Source: Draconibacterium aestuarii (GTDB lineage Bacteria > Bacteroidota > Bacteroidia > Bacteroidales > Prolixibacteraceae). From it: a stretch of DNA of 45,054 bases. The translations under genes were made by a program, and so were the position numbers. A model generated the notes under the pieces. It ran no database searches. It was not told where the DNA came from and worked only from the letters and a program-made list of their open reading frames with translations. Positions 8,338-17,628 of this stretch are shown here, one piece after another. Location: NCBI GenBank assembly GCA_026671195.1, contig JAPOHD010000026.1:1-45054 (forward strand), read 5' to 3'. Positions within the stretch are counted from its first letter, which is position 1. Every line of letters starts with the position of its first letter.

Positions 8338-8646
8338 GAACTTCTGAAGTATAAGTGGCAGTTTCTGAAGAGCTAAATTGAACCTTTAAGGTTCAAACTT
8401 TAGGATCAGAAGATCAACATCATACTATTTAGGTGATAAATCGAACCTCAGAGGCTCAAATTCGAACCTTTTAGGTTCAGAATCCAACCTATTAGGTTCG
8501 AATTATACCTTCAGAAGTACTAAGCCGAGCTTATTTTCTAATAATTACACCTTCAGAAGTACAAATTATACCTTCCGAAGTATTAATTTGAAGTTAAAAT
8601 CTTCAACGTTTGACTTTTGAGGGGGAAAAATTTACTTCGGGAGTTT
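8338..8646. repeat. 21-bp-phased array of short dyads (array A)
   Basis: Fifteen 15-bp boxes start every 21 bp exactly: 8338, 8359, 8380, 8401 and so on to 8632. Clear dyads: 8338 GAACTTCTGAAGTAT, 8380 GAACCTTTAAGGTTC, 8443 GAACCTCAGAGGCTC, 8464 GAACCTTTTAGGTTC, 8485 CAACCTATTAGGTTC, 8506 TACCTTCAGAAGTAC, 8548 CACCTTCAGAAGTAC, 8569 TACCTTCCGAAGTAT, 8590 GAAGTTAAAATCTTC. Slots 8359, 8401, 8422, 8527, 8611 and 8632 are degenerate but in register. Six-bp linkers are AT-rich. All frames are broken by stops, so it is not coding. It lies between the 3' ends of two convergent genes, which argues against a promoter operator role. Confidence 0.85.
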
Positions 8647-8680
8647 CCTTTTGAATAAATTAAGTGACAGGTTGTAGAAA

Positions 8681-8748
8681 GAACGCAGTATGCGTTCGAT
8701 TATAGTAGCAACATTAAAATATGTTGCTCCACAACCCGGTACGGGTTG
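8681..8748. repeat. Cluster of three perfect palindromes
   Basis: GAACGCA-GTA-TGCGTTC (8681-8697), AGCAACAT-6-ATGTTGCT (8707-8728) and CAACCCG-GTA-CGGGTTG (8732-8748). All three have perfect arms, and two share the loop GTA. They are not in the 21-bp register of the array just upstream. Confidence 0.8.
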
Positions 8749-8762
8749 GATAAAATGTGACA

Positions 8763-8794
8763 TAAAAAAGCCGGCCCCTCACGGAACCGGCTTT
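8763..8794 (-). terminator. Intrinsic terminator of mutA-mutB
   Basis: AAAGCCGG (8767-8774) pairs with CCGGCTTT (8787-8794); on the minus strand the stem is followed by TTTTTTAT. It lies about 50 bp beyond the mutB stop. Confidence 0.8.
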
Positions 8795-8844
8795 ATATCT
8801 AATGTCAATTTTTTTGACTTTTGATTTTATCCTTTTGCCTTGAC

Positions 8845-11001
8845 CTAGTCTTCCTTGTACGCTTCAATCAAAACTTCCAAAATTTGTTTACCTGCTTTTG
8901 CAACGCTGGTACCAGGACCGAAAATGGCAACTGCACCTGCATCGTACAAGAATTGATAATCCTGAGCAGGAATAACTCCACCACAGATAACCATGATATC
9001 GTCGCGGCCTAATTTCTTCAGCTCAGCAATAATAGCAGGAACCAATGTTTTATGACCGGCAGCCAACGAAGAAACACCCACTACGTGCACGTCATTTTCA
9101 ACGGCTTGTTTGGCACTTTCTTCCGGAGTCTGGAACAATGGTCCCATATCCACATCGAAACCGATATCGGCATAACCGGTTGCAACTACTTTTGCTCCAC
9201 GGTCGTGTCCGTCCTGGCCCATTTTAGCTACCATGATACGTGGCTGACGTCCCTGCATTTCTGCAAATTTCTTAGCCAACGCCTGAGCTTCCTGGAACTC
9301 ACTCTTGTCTTGTGCTTCTGCTTTATACACGCCTTCAATGGTTCTGATTACTGCTTTATATCTTCCTGCAACTTTTTCGCAGGCATCTGAAATTTCACCC
9401 AACGATGCACGCTTTTGTGCAGCATCGACAGCTAATTCCAGTAAGTTTCCTTTGCCTGTTTGGGCTGCTTCTGTAATGGCCGCCAACGATGCCTGAACTT
9501 CTTCTTCGTTACGGTTGGCACGCAATTTCTCCAATCTTTCAATTTGCGACAAACGAACTGCAGTGTTGTCAACTTCCAGAATATCAATCGGATCTTCTTT
9601 CTCCAGTCGGTATTTGTTAACACCAACAATCGTTTGTGTTCCACCGTCGATTTTTCCTTGTGCGCGAGCTGCTGCCTCTTCAATACGCATTTTTGGGACG
9701 CCGGTTTCAATGGCTTTGGCCATACCACCCAATTTTTCAACTTCTTCGATCAAAGCCCATGCTTTGTCGGCCAGTTCTTTTGTTAAAGTTTCAACATAGT
9801 ACGAACCTGCCCATGGATCAGCCGAACGACAAAGTTCAGTTTCCTGCTGAATATATAACTGAGTGTTACGTGCAATACGAGCTGAGAAATCGGTTGGTAA
9901 TGCAATCGCTTCATCCAGCGCATTTGTGTGCAAACTCTGCGTTCCTCCTAATGTTGCAGCCATTGCTTCAATTGCTGTACGGCCTACATTGTTAAATGGA
10001 TCCTGCTCGGTTAACGACCATCCCGAAGTTTGCGAGTGTGTACGCAAAGCCATCGATTTTGGATTTTTTGGGTTGAATTGTTTTACCAGTTTCGCCCAGA
10101 TCATACGCGCTGCACGCATTTTTGCGATCTCCATAAAGTGGTTCATTCCAACCGCCCAGAAGAAAGATAAACGTGGTGCGAAAGCATCAATGTCCATTCC
10201 TGCATTAATTCCTGCACGCAAGTAATCTAAACCATCAGCCAATGTGTATGCCATTTCAATATCGGCAGTTGCACCTGCTTCCTGCATGTGGTAACCCGAA
10301 ATTGAGATAGAGTTGAACTTCGGCATTTTCTGAGATGTGTACTCAAAAATGTCGGCAATAATTTTCATCGAGAATTCCGGTGGGTAAATGTAAGTGTTAC
10401 GCACCATAAATTCTTTCAGAATATCGTTTTGAATAGTACCCGAAAGTTGCTCCAAAGTTGCTCCTTGTTCCAAACCGGTAACAATGTAGAAAGCCAAAAT
10501 TGGAAGTACTGCTCCGTTCATGGTCATCGACACTGACATTTTATCCAAAGGAATCTGATCGAAAAGGATTTTCATATCCAGGATAGAATCGATAGCAACA
10601 CCTGCTTTACCCACATCGCCAATTACACGTGGGTGATCCGAGTCGTAACCACGGTGAGTGGCAAGGTCGAATGCAACCGACAAACCTTTTTGACCGGCAG
10701 CCAGGTTACGGCGGTAAAATGCGTTCGATTCTTCAGCAGTAGAAAAACCTGCATACTGACGAATTGTCCAGGGACGCATGGCGTACATAGCCGAGTATGG
10801 TCCACGAAGATAAGGTGCAAGTCCGGCAGCATAATTTAAATGCTCCATACCTTCCAAATCTTCTTTGGTGTAAACCGGTTTAACCGGAATTTGCTCCGGT
10901 GTGTTCCAGTCTTTTTTAATGTTATTTTTTTCAGCCCACTCGGCAGTATCTTTCTGCTCGGTAGCTGATTTTATATTTATGTCTTTAAAATTCGGTTTCA
11001 T
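8845..11001 (-). CDS. mutB: Methylmalonyl-CoA mutase large (catalytic) subunit
   Basis: Adenosylcobalamin-dependent interconversion of (R)-methylmalonyl-CoA and succinyl-CoA, used for propionate production from succinate or for propionate use. At 718 residues it is full length. The TIM-barrel catalytic domain occupies about 1-560 ([18 protein letters not shown] near 76 contacts the acyl-CoA), and the cobalamin-binding domain about 585-718 holds the DxHxxG signature (DGHDRG, with the cobalt-ligand His at about 599) and the downstream GG motif (CGGVIP). It is the second gene of a two-gene operon, only 12 bp after mutA. No epimerase or methylmalonyl-CoA decarboxylase gene lies in the window, so the flux direction cannot be told from here. 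Confidence 0.97.
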   Translation of the reverse strand: MKPNFKDINIKSATEQKDTAEWAEKNNIKKDWNTPEQIPVKPVYTKEDLEGMEHLNYAAGLAPYLRGPYSAMYAMRPWTIRQYAGFSTAEESNAFYRRNLAAGQKGLSVAFDLATHRGYDSDHPRVIGDVGKAGVAIDSILDMKILFDQIPLDKMSVSMTMNGAVLPILAFYIVTGLEQGATLEQLSGTIQNDILKEFMVRNTYIYPPEFSMKIIADIFEYTSQKMPKFNSISISGYHMQEAGATADIEMAYTLADGLDYLRAGINAGMDIDAFAPRLSFFWAVGMNHFMEIAKMRAARMIWAKLVKQFNPKNPKSMALRTHSQTSGWSLTEQDPFNNVGRTAIEAMAATLGGTQSLHTNALDEAIALPTDFSARIARNTQLYIQQETELCRSADPWAGSYYVETLTKELADKAWALIEEVEKLGGMAKAIETGVPKMRIEEAAARAQGKIDGGTQTIVGVNKYRLEKEDPIDILEVDNTAVRLSQIERLEKLRANRNEEEVQASLAAITEAAQTGKGNLLELAVDAAQKRASLGEISDACEKVAGRYKAVIRTIEGVYKAEAQDKSEFQEAQALAKKFAEMQGRQPRIMVAKMGQDGHDRGAKVVATGYADIGFDVDMGPLFQTPEESAKQAVENDVHVVGVSSLAAGHKTLVPAIIAELKKLGRDDIMVICGGVIPAQDYQFLYDAGAVAIFGPGTSVAKAGKQILEVLIEAYKED

Positions 11002-11013
11002 TGTTTCTGCTTT

Positions 11014-12876
11014 TTAGATTCCAAGTTTTGACTGGTATGCCTTTAATTCTTCCAAAATATTACTCTTTACATGAATGAAGTTGGTAATTCCTTTTGCTTC
11101 CAGCTCAGCCTGACAAGCAGGAACTCCGGCAACAACCAGAATTTCTTCGTCCAATTGCTCAGCAACAGCAGGAACAATTGTAGCATATTCATCATCCGAA
11201 CTACAAACTACAACAATGTCGGCACCGGCAGCTTTTGCAGCAGCAACACCTTCTTCAACTGTTGCAAATCCGTTATTGTCAACAACTGAGAAACCGGCAA
11301 CAGCAAAAAAGTTACAGGCAAACTGTGCACGTGCTTTACGGAAAGTAAGGTTTCCGATGGTCAACATAAACGCAAGCGGACGTTTGTTCTCTTTCGAATA
11401 CATGTCGGTTGTGTAACGCAATGCCTCAAAAGCTTGTGCTCCACGGTAAGGTTTTAAGGTTTCAACTTCGGCACCTTCTTCAGTTAAATCAACAGCTTCG
11501 AAAAGTGAACCGTCGAATTCTGCTGTAATTTTTTCAGTGAAATTAGGGAATTGGTTGGTTCCCAAAAGGTTTTCGCGGCGTAACGCAATGTTTTTATCGC
11601 GTTGTGCAGCCATGGCTTTAATTTCAGCCTGAACAAAACCTTCTTTGAAAGCGGCAATAAAACCACCTTTATCCTGAACTGCAAGGAATAACTTCCAGGC
11701 TTCGTCGGCCAATGATGCAGTTAAATTTTCGATGTAGTAAGAACCTGCTGAAGGATCGGCAATTTTATCTAAGTGCGACTCTTCTTTCAACAACGCTTGC
11801 TGGTTGCGCGCGATTCTTTCCGAGAATTCGGTAGTTTCTTCGTAAATGGCGTTAAACGGTAAAACTGTTACCGAGTGTGCACCACCTAAAACAGCCGACA
11901 TGGCTTCAGTTTGAGTACGCAACATGTTTACATACGGATCGTAAACTGTTTTATTGTAGCGGTTGGTTTCGCTGTGTGCAATAAGTTTTGCTGAACATTT
12001 GCACTCAGGACTGTAAGCTTCGACAATTTTAGCCCATAATAAACGGGCAGTACGCAACTTGGCAATTTCCATGAAATAGTTGTTGCTGATACCAAAATTG
12101 AATTTGATAGCTTTTGCAGCGTTGTCGATACTAACACCGGCTTCGGTTAACTGAGTTAAGTACTCGGCACCTTGAGCCAGTGAGAAAGCCAGTTCCTGGG
12201 TGATTGATGAACCACTGTTTGCGAAAAATTTACCGTGAACGGCAATTGTTCTCAGGTTTTTAACGGCTTTTGCTTTTTCAATATTTGTTTTAAGCGAAGC
12301 AAGTGCGTCGTTGTCGAGCTTGCCTTGTAAAACCATTGTTCCGATTGGGTCGATAGAAACTGAAGCCACTACTTTGCTCGCATCCCAGTTTCCTTTCGAA
12401 ATATAATCGGCGAAAACCTGAGCACAGTTTGAATTGTCGCACGAGCAAACCAGGTTTACTTCTGCGGCTTCCAAACAAATGTCTTTTAACAAAACAGCCA
12501 GGCTTTCTTTTGTAACCGAGCTACATTCGCTAAATAGAAATCCGAGTGATGTTACTCCTTTGCCCAAAACATCCAAAGCTTTTTTGTTGGCTTCGGCAAA
12601 GTCTTGCACAAAAATGTTTTGACGAACAAACCAATCGTTGTTGGTTTTTTTGTTTCCCCGTACAAATGGGAATTCTCCCGGCAATGAATCCAGGTAGTTT
12701 AATTCTTTTAGGTTTTCCTGACGGTAGTACGGACGAACATTGAATCCTTCCTGGGTTCTCCACACCAATGCTCTTTCGTAATCTTTGCCTTTTAAATCGG
12801 CATTAATTTTTGCTTCCCACTCCTCGGTAGTTATCGGAGGAAATTCAGCGAAAAGCTTTTGCTTTATATCTGCCAT
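11014..12876 (-). CDS. mutA: Methylmalonyl-CoA mutase small (non-catalytic) subunit
   Basis: Partner of MutB in the alpha-beta heterodimer. 620 residues: a TIM-barrel-like N-terminal domain (YVNMLRTQTEAMSAVLGGAHSV near 318-340 mirrors the MutB segment) and a cobalamin-domain fold at about 490-620 that lacks the DxHxxG ligand motif, as is usual for this subunit, so it does not bind B12. It lies directly upstream of mutB with a 12-bp gap, so both are made from one message. A TAATTTTG -7 box lies about 30 bp upstream of its ATG. Confidence 0.95.
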   Translation of the reverse strand: MADIKQKLFAEFPPITTEEWEAKINADLKGKDYERALVWRTQEGFNVRPYYRQENLKELNYLDSLPGEFPFVRGNKKTNNDWFVRQNIFVQDFAEANKKALDVLGKGVTSLGFLFSECSSVTKESLAVLLKDICLEAAEVNLVCSCDNSNCAQVFADYISKGNWDASKVVASVSIDPIGTMVLQGKLDNDALASLKTNIEKAKAVKNLRTIAVHGKFFANSGSSITQELAFSLAQGAEYLTQLTEAGVSIDNAAKAIKFNFGISNNYFMEIAKLRTARLLWAKIVEAYSPECKCSAKLIAHSETNRYNKTVYDPYVNMLRTQTEAMSAVLGGAHSVTVLPFNAIYEETTEFSERIARNQQALLKEESHLDKIADPSAGSYYIENLTASLADEAWKLFLAVQDKGGFIAAFKEGFVQAEIKAMAAQRDKNIALRRENLLGTNQFPNFTEKITAEFDGSLFEAVDLTEEGAEVETLKPYRGAQAFEALRYTTDMYSKENKRPLAFMLTIGNLTFRKARAQFACNFFAVAGFSVVDNNGFATVEEGVAAAKAAGADIVVVCSSDDEYATIVPAVAEQLDEEILVVAGVPACQAELEAKGITNFIHVKSNILEELKAYQSKLGI

Positions 12877-12907
12877 ATTGAAAGTTGTTTTTTTGAAAAT
12901 CGTGCGG

Positions 12908-12915
12908 CAAAATTA
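12908..12915 (-). promoter_or_regulatory. -7 box of the mutA-mutB operon
   Basis: TAATTTTG on the minus strand is an exact TAnnTTTG match, 32-39 bp upstream of the mutA ATG. The -33 element is poor. No cobalamin riboswitch is evident in the short leader. Confidence 0.5.
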
Positions 12916-13109
12916 AAGGTTTTAAATGATTGACGGTCAGAATAACTATGGTTTTTACTCAATGTTAACAAAAATCATGTTTCCGCGAAGCCTAACTTAA
13001 GGTTCGGTTAATCTATTTGACATTTGTTAGGTATGCGCAGGTTAAATGCAACAACCGGCATTTCAGGAAGATTAATCTTTTGAGACTGTTTTGTAAATAA
13101 AATGATTTA

Positions 13110-14360
13110 TTAAATTGTTGACATTTCGCTTTTTACAGACTTTTCCTTTTTGATGATATCAGATATGTTATAATTTTCAAATACAATTGCAATGGCAATC
13201 TTTACCAGGAATGTGAACAGTAAAAATCCCAAAGAGAAGATCATCGCTGCGGTCCTTATTTCAGTTATTGAAGGCGTGTACACATAAATTTGTCCCAAAA
13301 CATCGGGTGTAAATCCGGGGATGATGAGTGCAATTCCTTTTTCAACGTAAACGCTGGCGTAAATAAGAACGGCTCCAATGTTTAGTGTAACAAAGTTTTT
13401 GCGGGTTTTGGGAATTAGGAAAAGAACAAATGCAATAAATCCCATTATTATGGACGACCAGCTGTAAGGCACAATTTCTTTTGAATCGCCAATTCCAAAA
13501 AGAAGGTATTTCCAGTAAAGTATGTGTTCTGTTCCCGAATAAAATTCTTTAAACAGTTCGGCAATTGTAAAAAACAAATAAATAAACATGGCATAAACCA
13601 TTAACTCGGCAATGGTCCATATTGCTTTGTCTTTTATTTCGAATTTGGTGATTTTGCGAAGTATCTGGAATAGTATTAAAAGTATGGCCGGGCCAGAACA
13701 AAAGGCAGAAGCCAGAAACCTTGGTGCCAGCAAAGCGCTGTTCCAAAACGGGCGGGCAGGCAAGGCATTGTATAAAAACGCGGTAACGGTATGAATTCCA
13801 ACGGCCATGGGAATACTGATGAGCACGATAACCTGGACCACTTTTTTATTGTATTCTTTTTTATGAAAAATGGAATACAATAAATGCGTAACAACAGTGA
13901 GGTTAATAATAAGGTAAGCCAGTAGAAAGAAAAAATCCCACGACAGCATTGAGTAAGGGAAGTTCATGGTGCCCACCAGTGGAAGCATGTGCCAGAACCG
14001 CATTGGATTTCCTATGTCGACCACAATAAATGCAATACACATAATTACTGCGCAAACGGCAAGTAATTCGCCAAAAATCACTATTTCTTTTATGGGTTTC
14101 CAGTCGTAAATGTACGCCGGAATTACGAGCATAATAGCTGCTGCGGCAATTCCCACCAGAAAGGTGAAATTACCGATATAAAATGCCCACGAAACGGAAT
14201 CCCGCATATTGGTTGTGATTAACCCGTCTTGTAACTGGTCGATATATCCAAATCCTCCCCAGAGTGCCAGTGCAACAAGAAAGAACAACCAGGCATAATA
14301 GGCTTTGGAACCTTGCAGAATTAATTTGATACTCCCGTTGATAAAGCGAATAAAATTCAT
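13110..14360 (-). CDS. NrfD/PsrC-family quinone-interacting membrane subunit
   Basis: Integral membrane protein of 416 residues with about ten hydrophobic helices, the size and layout of the NrfD/DsrP branch (PF03916) rather than the short eight-helix form. Members exchange electrons between menaquinone in the membrane and a periplasmic Fe-S partner. The 3'-most gene of a four-gene minus-strand operon, it follows the Fe-S protein by 57 bp; a tetrahaem cytochrome precedes that. The composition resembles the DsrJ-DsrO-DsrP or NrfB-NrfC-NrfD modules. The terminal reductase or electron donor is not encoded here, so the direction of electron flow is unknown. Confidence 0.88.
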   Translation of the reverse strand: MNFIRFINGSIKLILQGSKAYYAWLFFLVALALWGGFGYIDQLQDGLITTNMRDSVSWAFYIGNFTFLVGIAAAAIMLVIPAYIYDWKPIKEIVIFGELLAVCAVIMCIAFIVVDIGNPMRFWHMLPLVGTMNFPYSMLSWDFFFLLAYLIINLTVVTHLLYSIFHKKEYNKKVVQVIVLISIPMAVGIHTVTAFLYNALPARPFWNSALLAPRFLASAFCSGPAILLILFQILRKITKFEIKDKAIWTIAELMVYAMFIYLFFTIAELFKEFYSGTEHILYWKYLLFGIGDSKEIVPYSWSSIIMGFIAFVLFLIPKTRKNFVTLNIGAVLIYASVYVEKGIALIIPGFTPDVLGQIYVYTPSITEIRTAAMIFSLGFLLFTFLVKIAIAIVFENYNISDIIKKEKSVKSEMSTI

Positions 14361-14417
14361 GTCGTAAATTGTTAGTTATTCTCTAAACTCTTCTGTAAAT
14401 ACCTTTGGTTTGTTGTT

Positions 14418-15308
14418 TTAAACACCGAAGAAATAATAGAACCTTGGTTGTGTGTTTAACTCTTCTTTAAGTACCAGCACTCGTTTGTTTTCAAGTATGT
14501 ACCGTATTTCACTTTCAGGATCGAGCAAATTCCCGAATTTACGGGCCCCGACAGGACAGACCTCAACGCACGATGGATATTTACCTTTTCTCACGCGTTG
14601 AATACAAAAAGTACATTTCTCAACCACACCTTTCATTCGTGGCCGGTTTCCCAGATAGTGCATATCTGTATTTAATTCTTCGGCAGGAATCTCCGGTTCG
14701 CCCCAGTTAAAGTGCCGTGCTCCGTATGGACAGGCGGCCATACAATACCTGCATCCAATACACCAGTTGTAATCAACAACCACAATTCCGTCAGGCTCCT
14801 GCCAGGTGGCTTTTACAGGGCAAACTGTTGTGCACTGCGGGTTTTGGCATTGCTGACAGGCAACAGGCAAATAGAAATGACCTTTTTCAGGAACCTTCTC
14901 CGGATTGTAATGCACATCGGAATGGGCAAAGTCAATTCCTTTTTCCTTTTCCATTTGAAGTACCTGTATCCAGTGAATTTGTGGCGACCGTGACTGGTTG
15001 TTCTCTCCAACACAGGCATAAACGCATTTGCGGCAGCCAACACATCTCGATAAATCAAGCGCATAAGCGAATTCAACTTGGTCCATGGCCGCTTGTGCCG
15101 AAACTTGAAACTCTTTGTCGTATTTCTCTTTGTACTTTTGCTCTAAATTATTGATGATATCATCTTTTTCTTTATCTGATAAGGTTCTGAAGTTTCTTTG
15201 GAAAAACTCCTCCAGTTCTTTCATGTTGCATCCTGTTGCCGCCAATGCTGCGAATGATGCCAGAGATATATTTTTTAATAATGACCTTCTGGATTTATCT
15301 TTTTTCAT
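14418..15308 (-). CDS. Periplasmic four-cluster ferredoxin subunit (NrfC/DsrO-like)
   Basis: Electron-transfer subunit of 296 residues with an N-terminal twin-Arg-like signal (RRSLLKNISLASFAAL) that also carries a lipobox-like TGC, so it is probably exported folded and anchored in the membrane. Four cysteine groups are visible: CVGCRKCVYAC (about 90), CQQCQNPQCTTVCP (about 151), CIGCRYCMAACP (about 183) and CTFCIQ...CVEVCP (about 232-252), which is the pattern for four [4Fe-4S] clusters. It would bridge the tetrahaem cytochrome and the NrfD-like subunit. Its start overlaps the end of the cytochrome gene by four bases, implying coupled translation. Confidence 0.9.
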   Translation of the reverse strand: MKKDKSRRSLLKNISLASFAALAATGCNMKELEEFFQRNFRTLSDKEKDDIINNLEQKYKEKYDKEFQVSAQAAMDQVEFAYALDLSRCVGCRKCVYACVGENNQSRSPQIHWIQVLQMEKEKGIDFAHSDVHYNPEKVPEKGHFYLPVACQQCQNPQCTTVCPVKATWQEPDGIVVVDYNWCIGCRYCMAACPYGARHFNWGEPEIPAEELNTDMHYLGNRPRMKGVVEKCTFCIQRVRKGKYPSCVEVCPVGARKFGNLLDPESEIRYILENKRVLVLKEELNTQPRFYYFFGV

Positions 15309-15925
15309 TGTTCATCGTTTTTGCGATTCATATAACTGATGTTCTCCTGCATTACGGGTGGTGGTTCCGGTGTTATTCCTTCAAATTTTGGGGCATGTGG
15401 GTTATGGCAATGCACACAAAGCAAATATTCTTTCTTTCCATTCCATTCGCCCGTTCTTTTTCCATGCACACCCACTTTCCAGTCTCTGAGTTTTTCGCCG
15501 TGGCATTGCCCGCATAATTTGTACGATTCTTTAAAATCCAGCAGTTTCCCACTGGCCAGTCTTAACGAATCGCGATTATTGATATCGTGGCAGTCCAGAC
15601 ACCATCTGTTTTCGCTGTCGTGGTTAAACATGGCGGTAATATCGTCATGCATATCAACAAGTTCCCTTCTTTCCGGATTGGGTTCTATCTCCGAGTGACA
15701 ATCGTTACAAGGGAAAATGCCATCGGTTAACGGAGGAGCTTCAACGGCAATCTCAGTACCCGAAGTCGAGTTCTTCAAACTATTCTCGCCTGAATTTTGT
15801 ATTCCTGATTCATTATTCCCCGAGTTTGCTTCATTTGTTGAGCAGCTATATAACAGGGTGATTATAAAACCCAGAAACAGAAGTCGGAATTTTCTGGTTT
15901 GAATGTTTATCAGCTTCATATTCAT
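15305..15925 (-). CDS. Tetrahaem cytochrome c lipoprotein
   Basis: Exported c-type cytochrome with four CxxCH haem sites: CNDCH, CLDCH, CGQCH and CVHCH. I place the start at 15925 (MNMKLINIQ...), because this gives a clean lipoprotein signal ending LLYSC; the frame is open further upstream to an ATG at 15976 that overlaps the end of the preceding gene, but that would put 17 odd residues in front of the signal. A Ser/Asn/Glu-rich linker follows the lipid-attached Cys. It is encoded immediately before the Fe-S and NrfD-like subunits and is their likely electron partner, facing the periplasm. Haem count and lipidation differ from classical DsrJ (three haems), so it is only analogous. Confidence 0.88.
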   Translation of the reverse strand: MNMKLINIQTRKFRLLFLGFIITLLYSCSTNEANSGNNESGIQNSGENSLKNSTSGTEIAVEAPPLTDGIFPCNDCHSEIEPNPERRELVDMHDDITAMFNHDSENRWCLDCHDINNRDSLRLASGKLLDFKESYKLCGQCHGEKLRDWKVGVHGKRTGEWNGKKEYLLCVHCHNPHAPKFEGITPEPPPVMQENISYMNRKNDEQ

Positions 15926-15972
15926 CGTTTTAATTAGTTGAAAATCATCTTTCAGTACGAAATGGTTTCGAA

Positions 15973-17628
15973 TCATTCCTTCTTTTTAATGAAGTACTTT
16001 GTATATAAAATGGATACCGTAATGGATAGAATGGCAAGTACCAGAAATATCAGTACACGGTATCCAATATCAATGTTCGACATGTCGATAAAAACCAGGC
16101 GAATGGCCGAAGCAACTATTGCTGCAATAGCCAGCCAGCGGTATTTTTTCTTTTTTAGCAAAAGGCTTGCAATAAAAAAAAGCACTGCAGCAAAAATCCA
16201 TGAGGCGGTTATATAAGCTACGGGAGAGATATAGTTAAATGTAATAAGAGTCATTATAAAACCGGCAATAAGGTAGAGGTTCCGAACCATTTCTGTTTTG
16301 ATTTTTAAGCGTTCCTTTTTCCAGTTAATGATCCGGGCAGATACAAATGCCACAACCATATATGAAAGGTTTATTTGATCATGACTTTCGGATTGAAGGA
16401 GATAAACTGTCATCAATGTCAGAAAAAGGAATGTATTCATAACCACAATAAACCGCGACCGGTACCACAGGGCCATTGAAACTACCAACAAACTCTGAAG
16501 TGCAAAATAAGAGTAGGATTCGGGCAGTCCGAAAATGCCAAAAATAGCTACGCTTATAGATAGGAATCCAAACAGTACGTACATTGAAGCTGTGATGGTT
16601 AATGTTGAGCGTAACTGAAGTATTACAGAGTATATCAGGCAAAAAATACTTAATAAAACAAATATCGGCACGTAATTTTCCTTGAAATAAGTAAAGACAA
16701 TGAGCCCGAGAATTACAGTGAATCCAAGACCATTCCATACCACCGAGGCAATAACAAATTCATCCGACACCTCTTTTTTGTGGGGGATAAGCGCCAACAT
16801 GGAAAAGGCAAACCAACTTAGAATAAAAAACCAATATCCATAACCCGGCGATGAAACAAATTCAGGATTGTTGCCAAGAATAGGGTTGTTTATCAGCCAG
16901 TTTACATGGGCAAGATATACAAGGAAAATAAAAACGAAGGTAAGTTTCATCCATCCAAACCGATGGTACAAAAACATACAGAAGATAGCTGTAACAGTTG
17001 CAATTCCCGACAAAGTAATTACCTCATCGCTTAAAACTCCACATGTCAAAAGCATGATTAAAACAATTCCTGCCATCAGCTGCGATCGTTTTTGGTATGC
17101 TTTGTATAAAAGGGCAGTGGTTACCAGCAACAAAAGAAGCAATCCTAAAATTTCGTTTTTTATTACAGGATTATCTTGAAAAAAATGAAGGCGGAGAGTA
17201 AAATAAAAAATCAGCAAATGCCCGTTAAAGGCAAAAAGTTTCGAAAGAAAAGAATACGACTTGCGGGTAATCCACGAACTTCCATACAATCCTGCTACAG
17301 CAACAAATCCTACGAGAACCGAAATAACTGGTGATACGGTATTTTGCATATACGAAACCAGGAACGTTATGCCGATAAACAATACAATGTTTCCCAGCCA
17401 TGCCATGCCTGATTCTCCAACTCCAAATTCAATAGAGCCTTTAGGTTTAAAAGGGAAGTTTAATTCGAATTCCTCATCCTGTAAAACAGGTTCAACTCTT
17501 TCCGGAATGCTACCCGATTGTTGTAACTCTTTTATGCTCTTTTCAACGAAATTCAACCTTTCGTTTAACGCAATAATATCTTCTTTGAGGATTTCAATGT
17601 CGCGGAGATTGGATTTTTCCTTTTGCAT
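15973..17628 (-). CDS. Polytopic membrane protein with N-terminal coiled coil (DUF2339-like)
   Basis: 551 residues. The first ~45 form a charged heptad-like helix (LRDIEILKEDIIALNERLNFVEKSI), then a short linker, then about 14-16 hydrophobic helices to the end. This layout resembles the DUF2339 group of predicted membrane proteins in Bacteroidota, for which I know no function. It is the first gene of the operon ending in the cytochrome/Fe-S/NrfD genes, with a 4-bp overlap if the upstream ATG of the cytochrome gene is used. Co-transcription does not by itself show a role in electron transfer. Confidence in the gene is high, in the family moderate. Confidence 0.75.
   Translation of the reverse strand: MQKEKSNLRDIEILKEDIIALNERLNFVEKSIKELQQSGSIPERVEPVLQDEEFELNFPFKPKGSIEFGVGESGMAWLGNIVLFIGITFLVSYMQNTVSPVISVLVGFVAVAGLYGSSWITRKSYSFLSKLFAFNGHLLIFYFTLRLHFFQDNPVIKNEILGLLLLLLVTTALLYKAYQKRSQLMAGIVLIMLLTCGVLSDEVITLSGIATVTAIFCMFLYHRFGWMKLTFVFIFLVYLAHVNWLINNPILGNNPEFVSSPGYGYWFFILSWFAFSMLALIPHKKEVSDEFVIASVVWNGLGFTVILGLIVFTYFKENYVPIFVLLSIFCLIYSVILQLRSTLTITASMYVLFGFLSISVAIFGIFGLPESYSYFALQSLLVVSMALWYRSRFIVVMNTFLFLTLMTVYLLQSESHDQINLSYMVVAFVSARIINWKKERLKIKTEMVRNLYLIAGFIMTLITFNYISPVAYITASWIFAAVLFFIASLLLKKKKYRWLAIAAIVASAIRLVFIDMSNIDIGYRVLIFLVLAILSITVSILYTKYFIKKKE

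Noticed and set aside
8338..8646. Array A as a degenerate coding tandem repeat
   Set aside because: Unlike array B, no frame on either strand gives a recurring heptad free of stops, and the centre of symmetry of each box is kept instead.
9515..9799. Antisense frame with a signal-like composition opposite mutB
   Set aside because: Mirror of a highly conserved enzyme gene with no start signals of its own.
11071..11289. Open frames opposite to mutA, mutB and metG
   Set aside because: They are antisense shadows of conserved genes; Asn- or Phe-rich translations show the usual mirror-codon bias.
11014..12876. MutA as a damaged catalytic subunit because it lacks DxHxxG
   Set aside because: Loss of the cobalamin motif is normal in the small subunit of the heterodimeric enzyme.
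12877..12960. Cobalamin riboswitch upstream of mutA
   Set aside because: The leader before the ATG is short and shows no B12-box-like segment or large fold.
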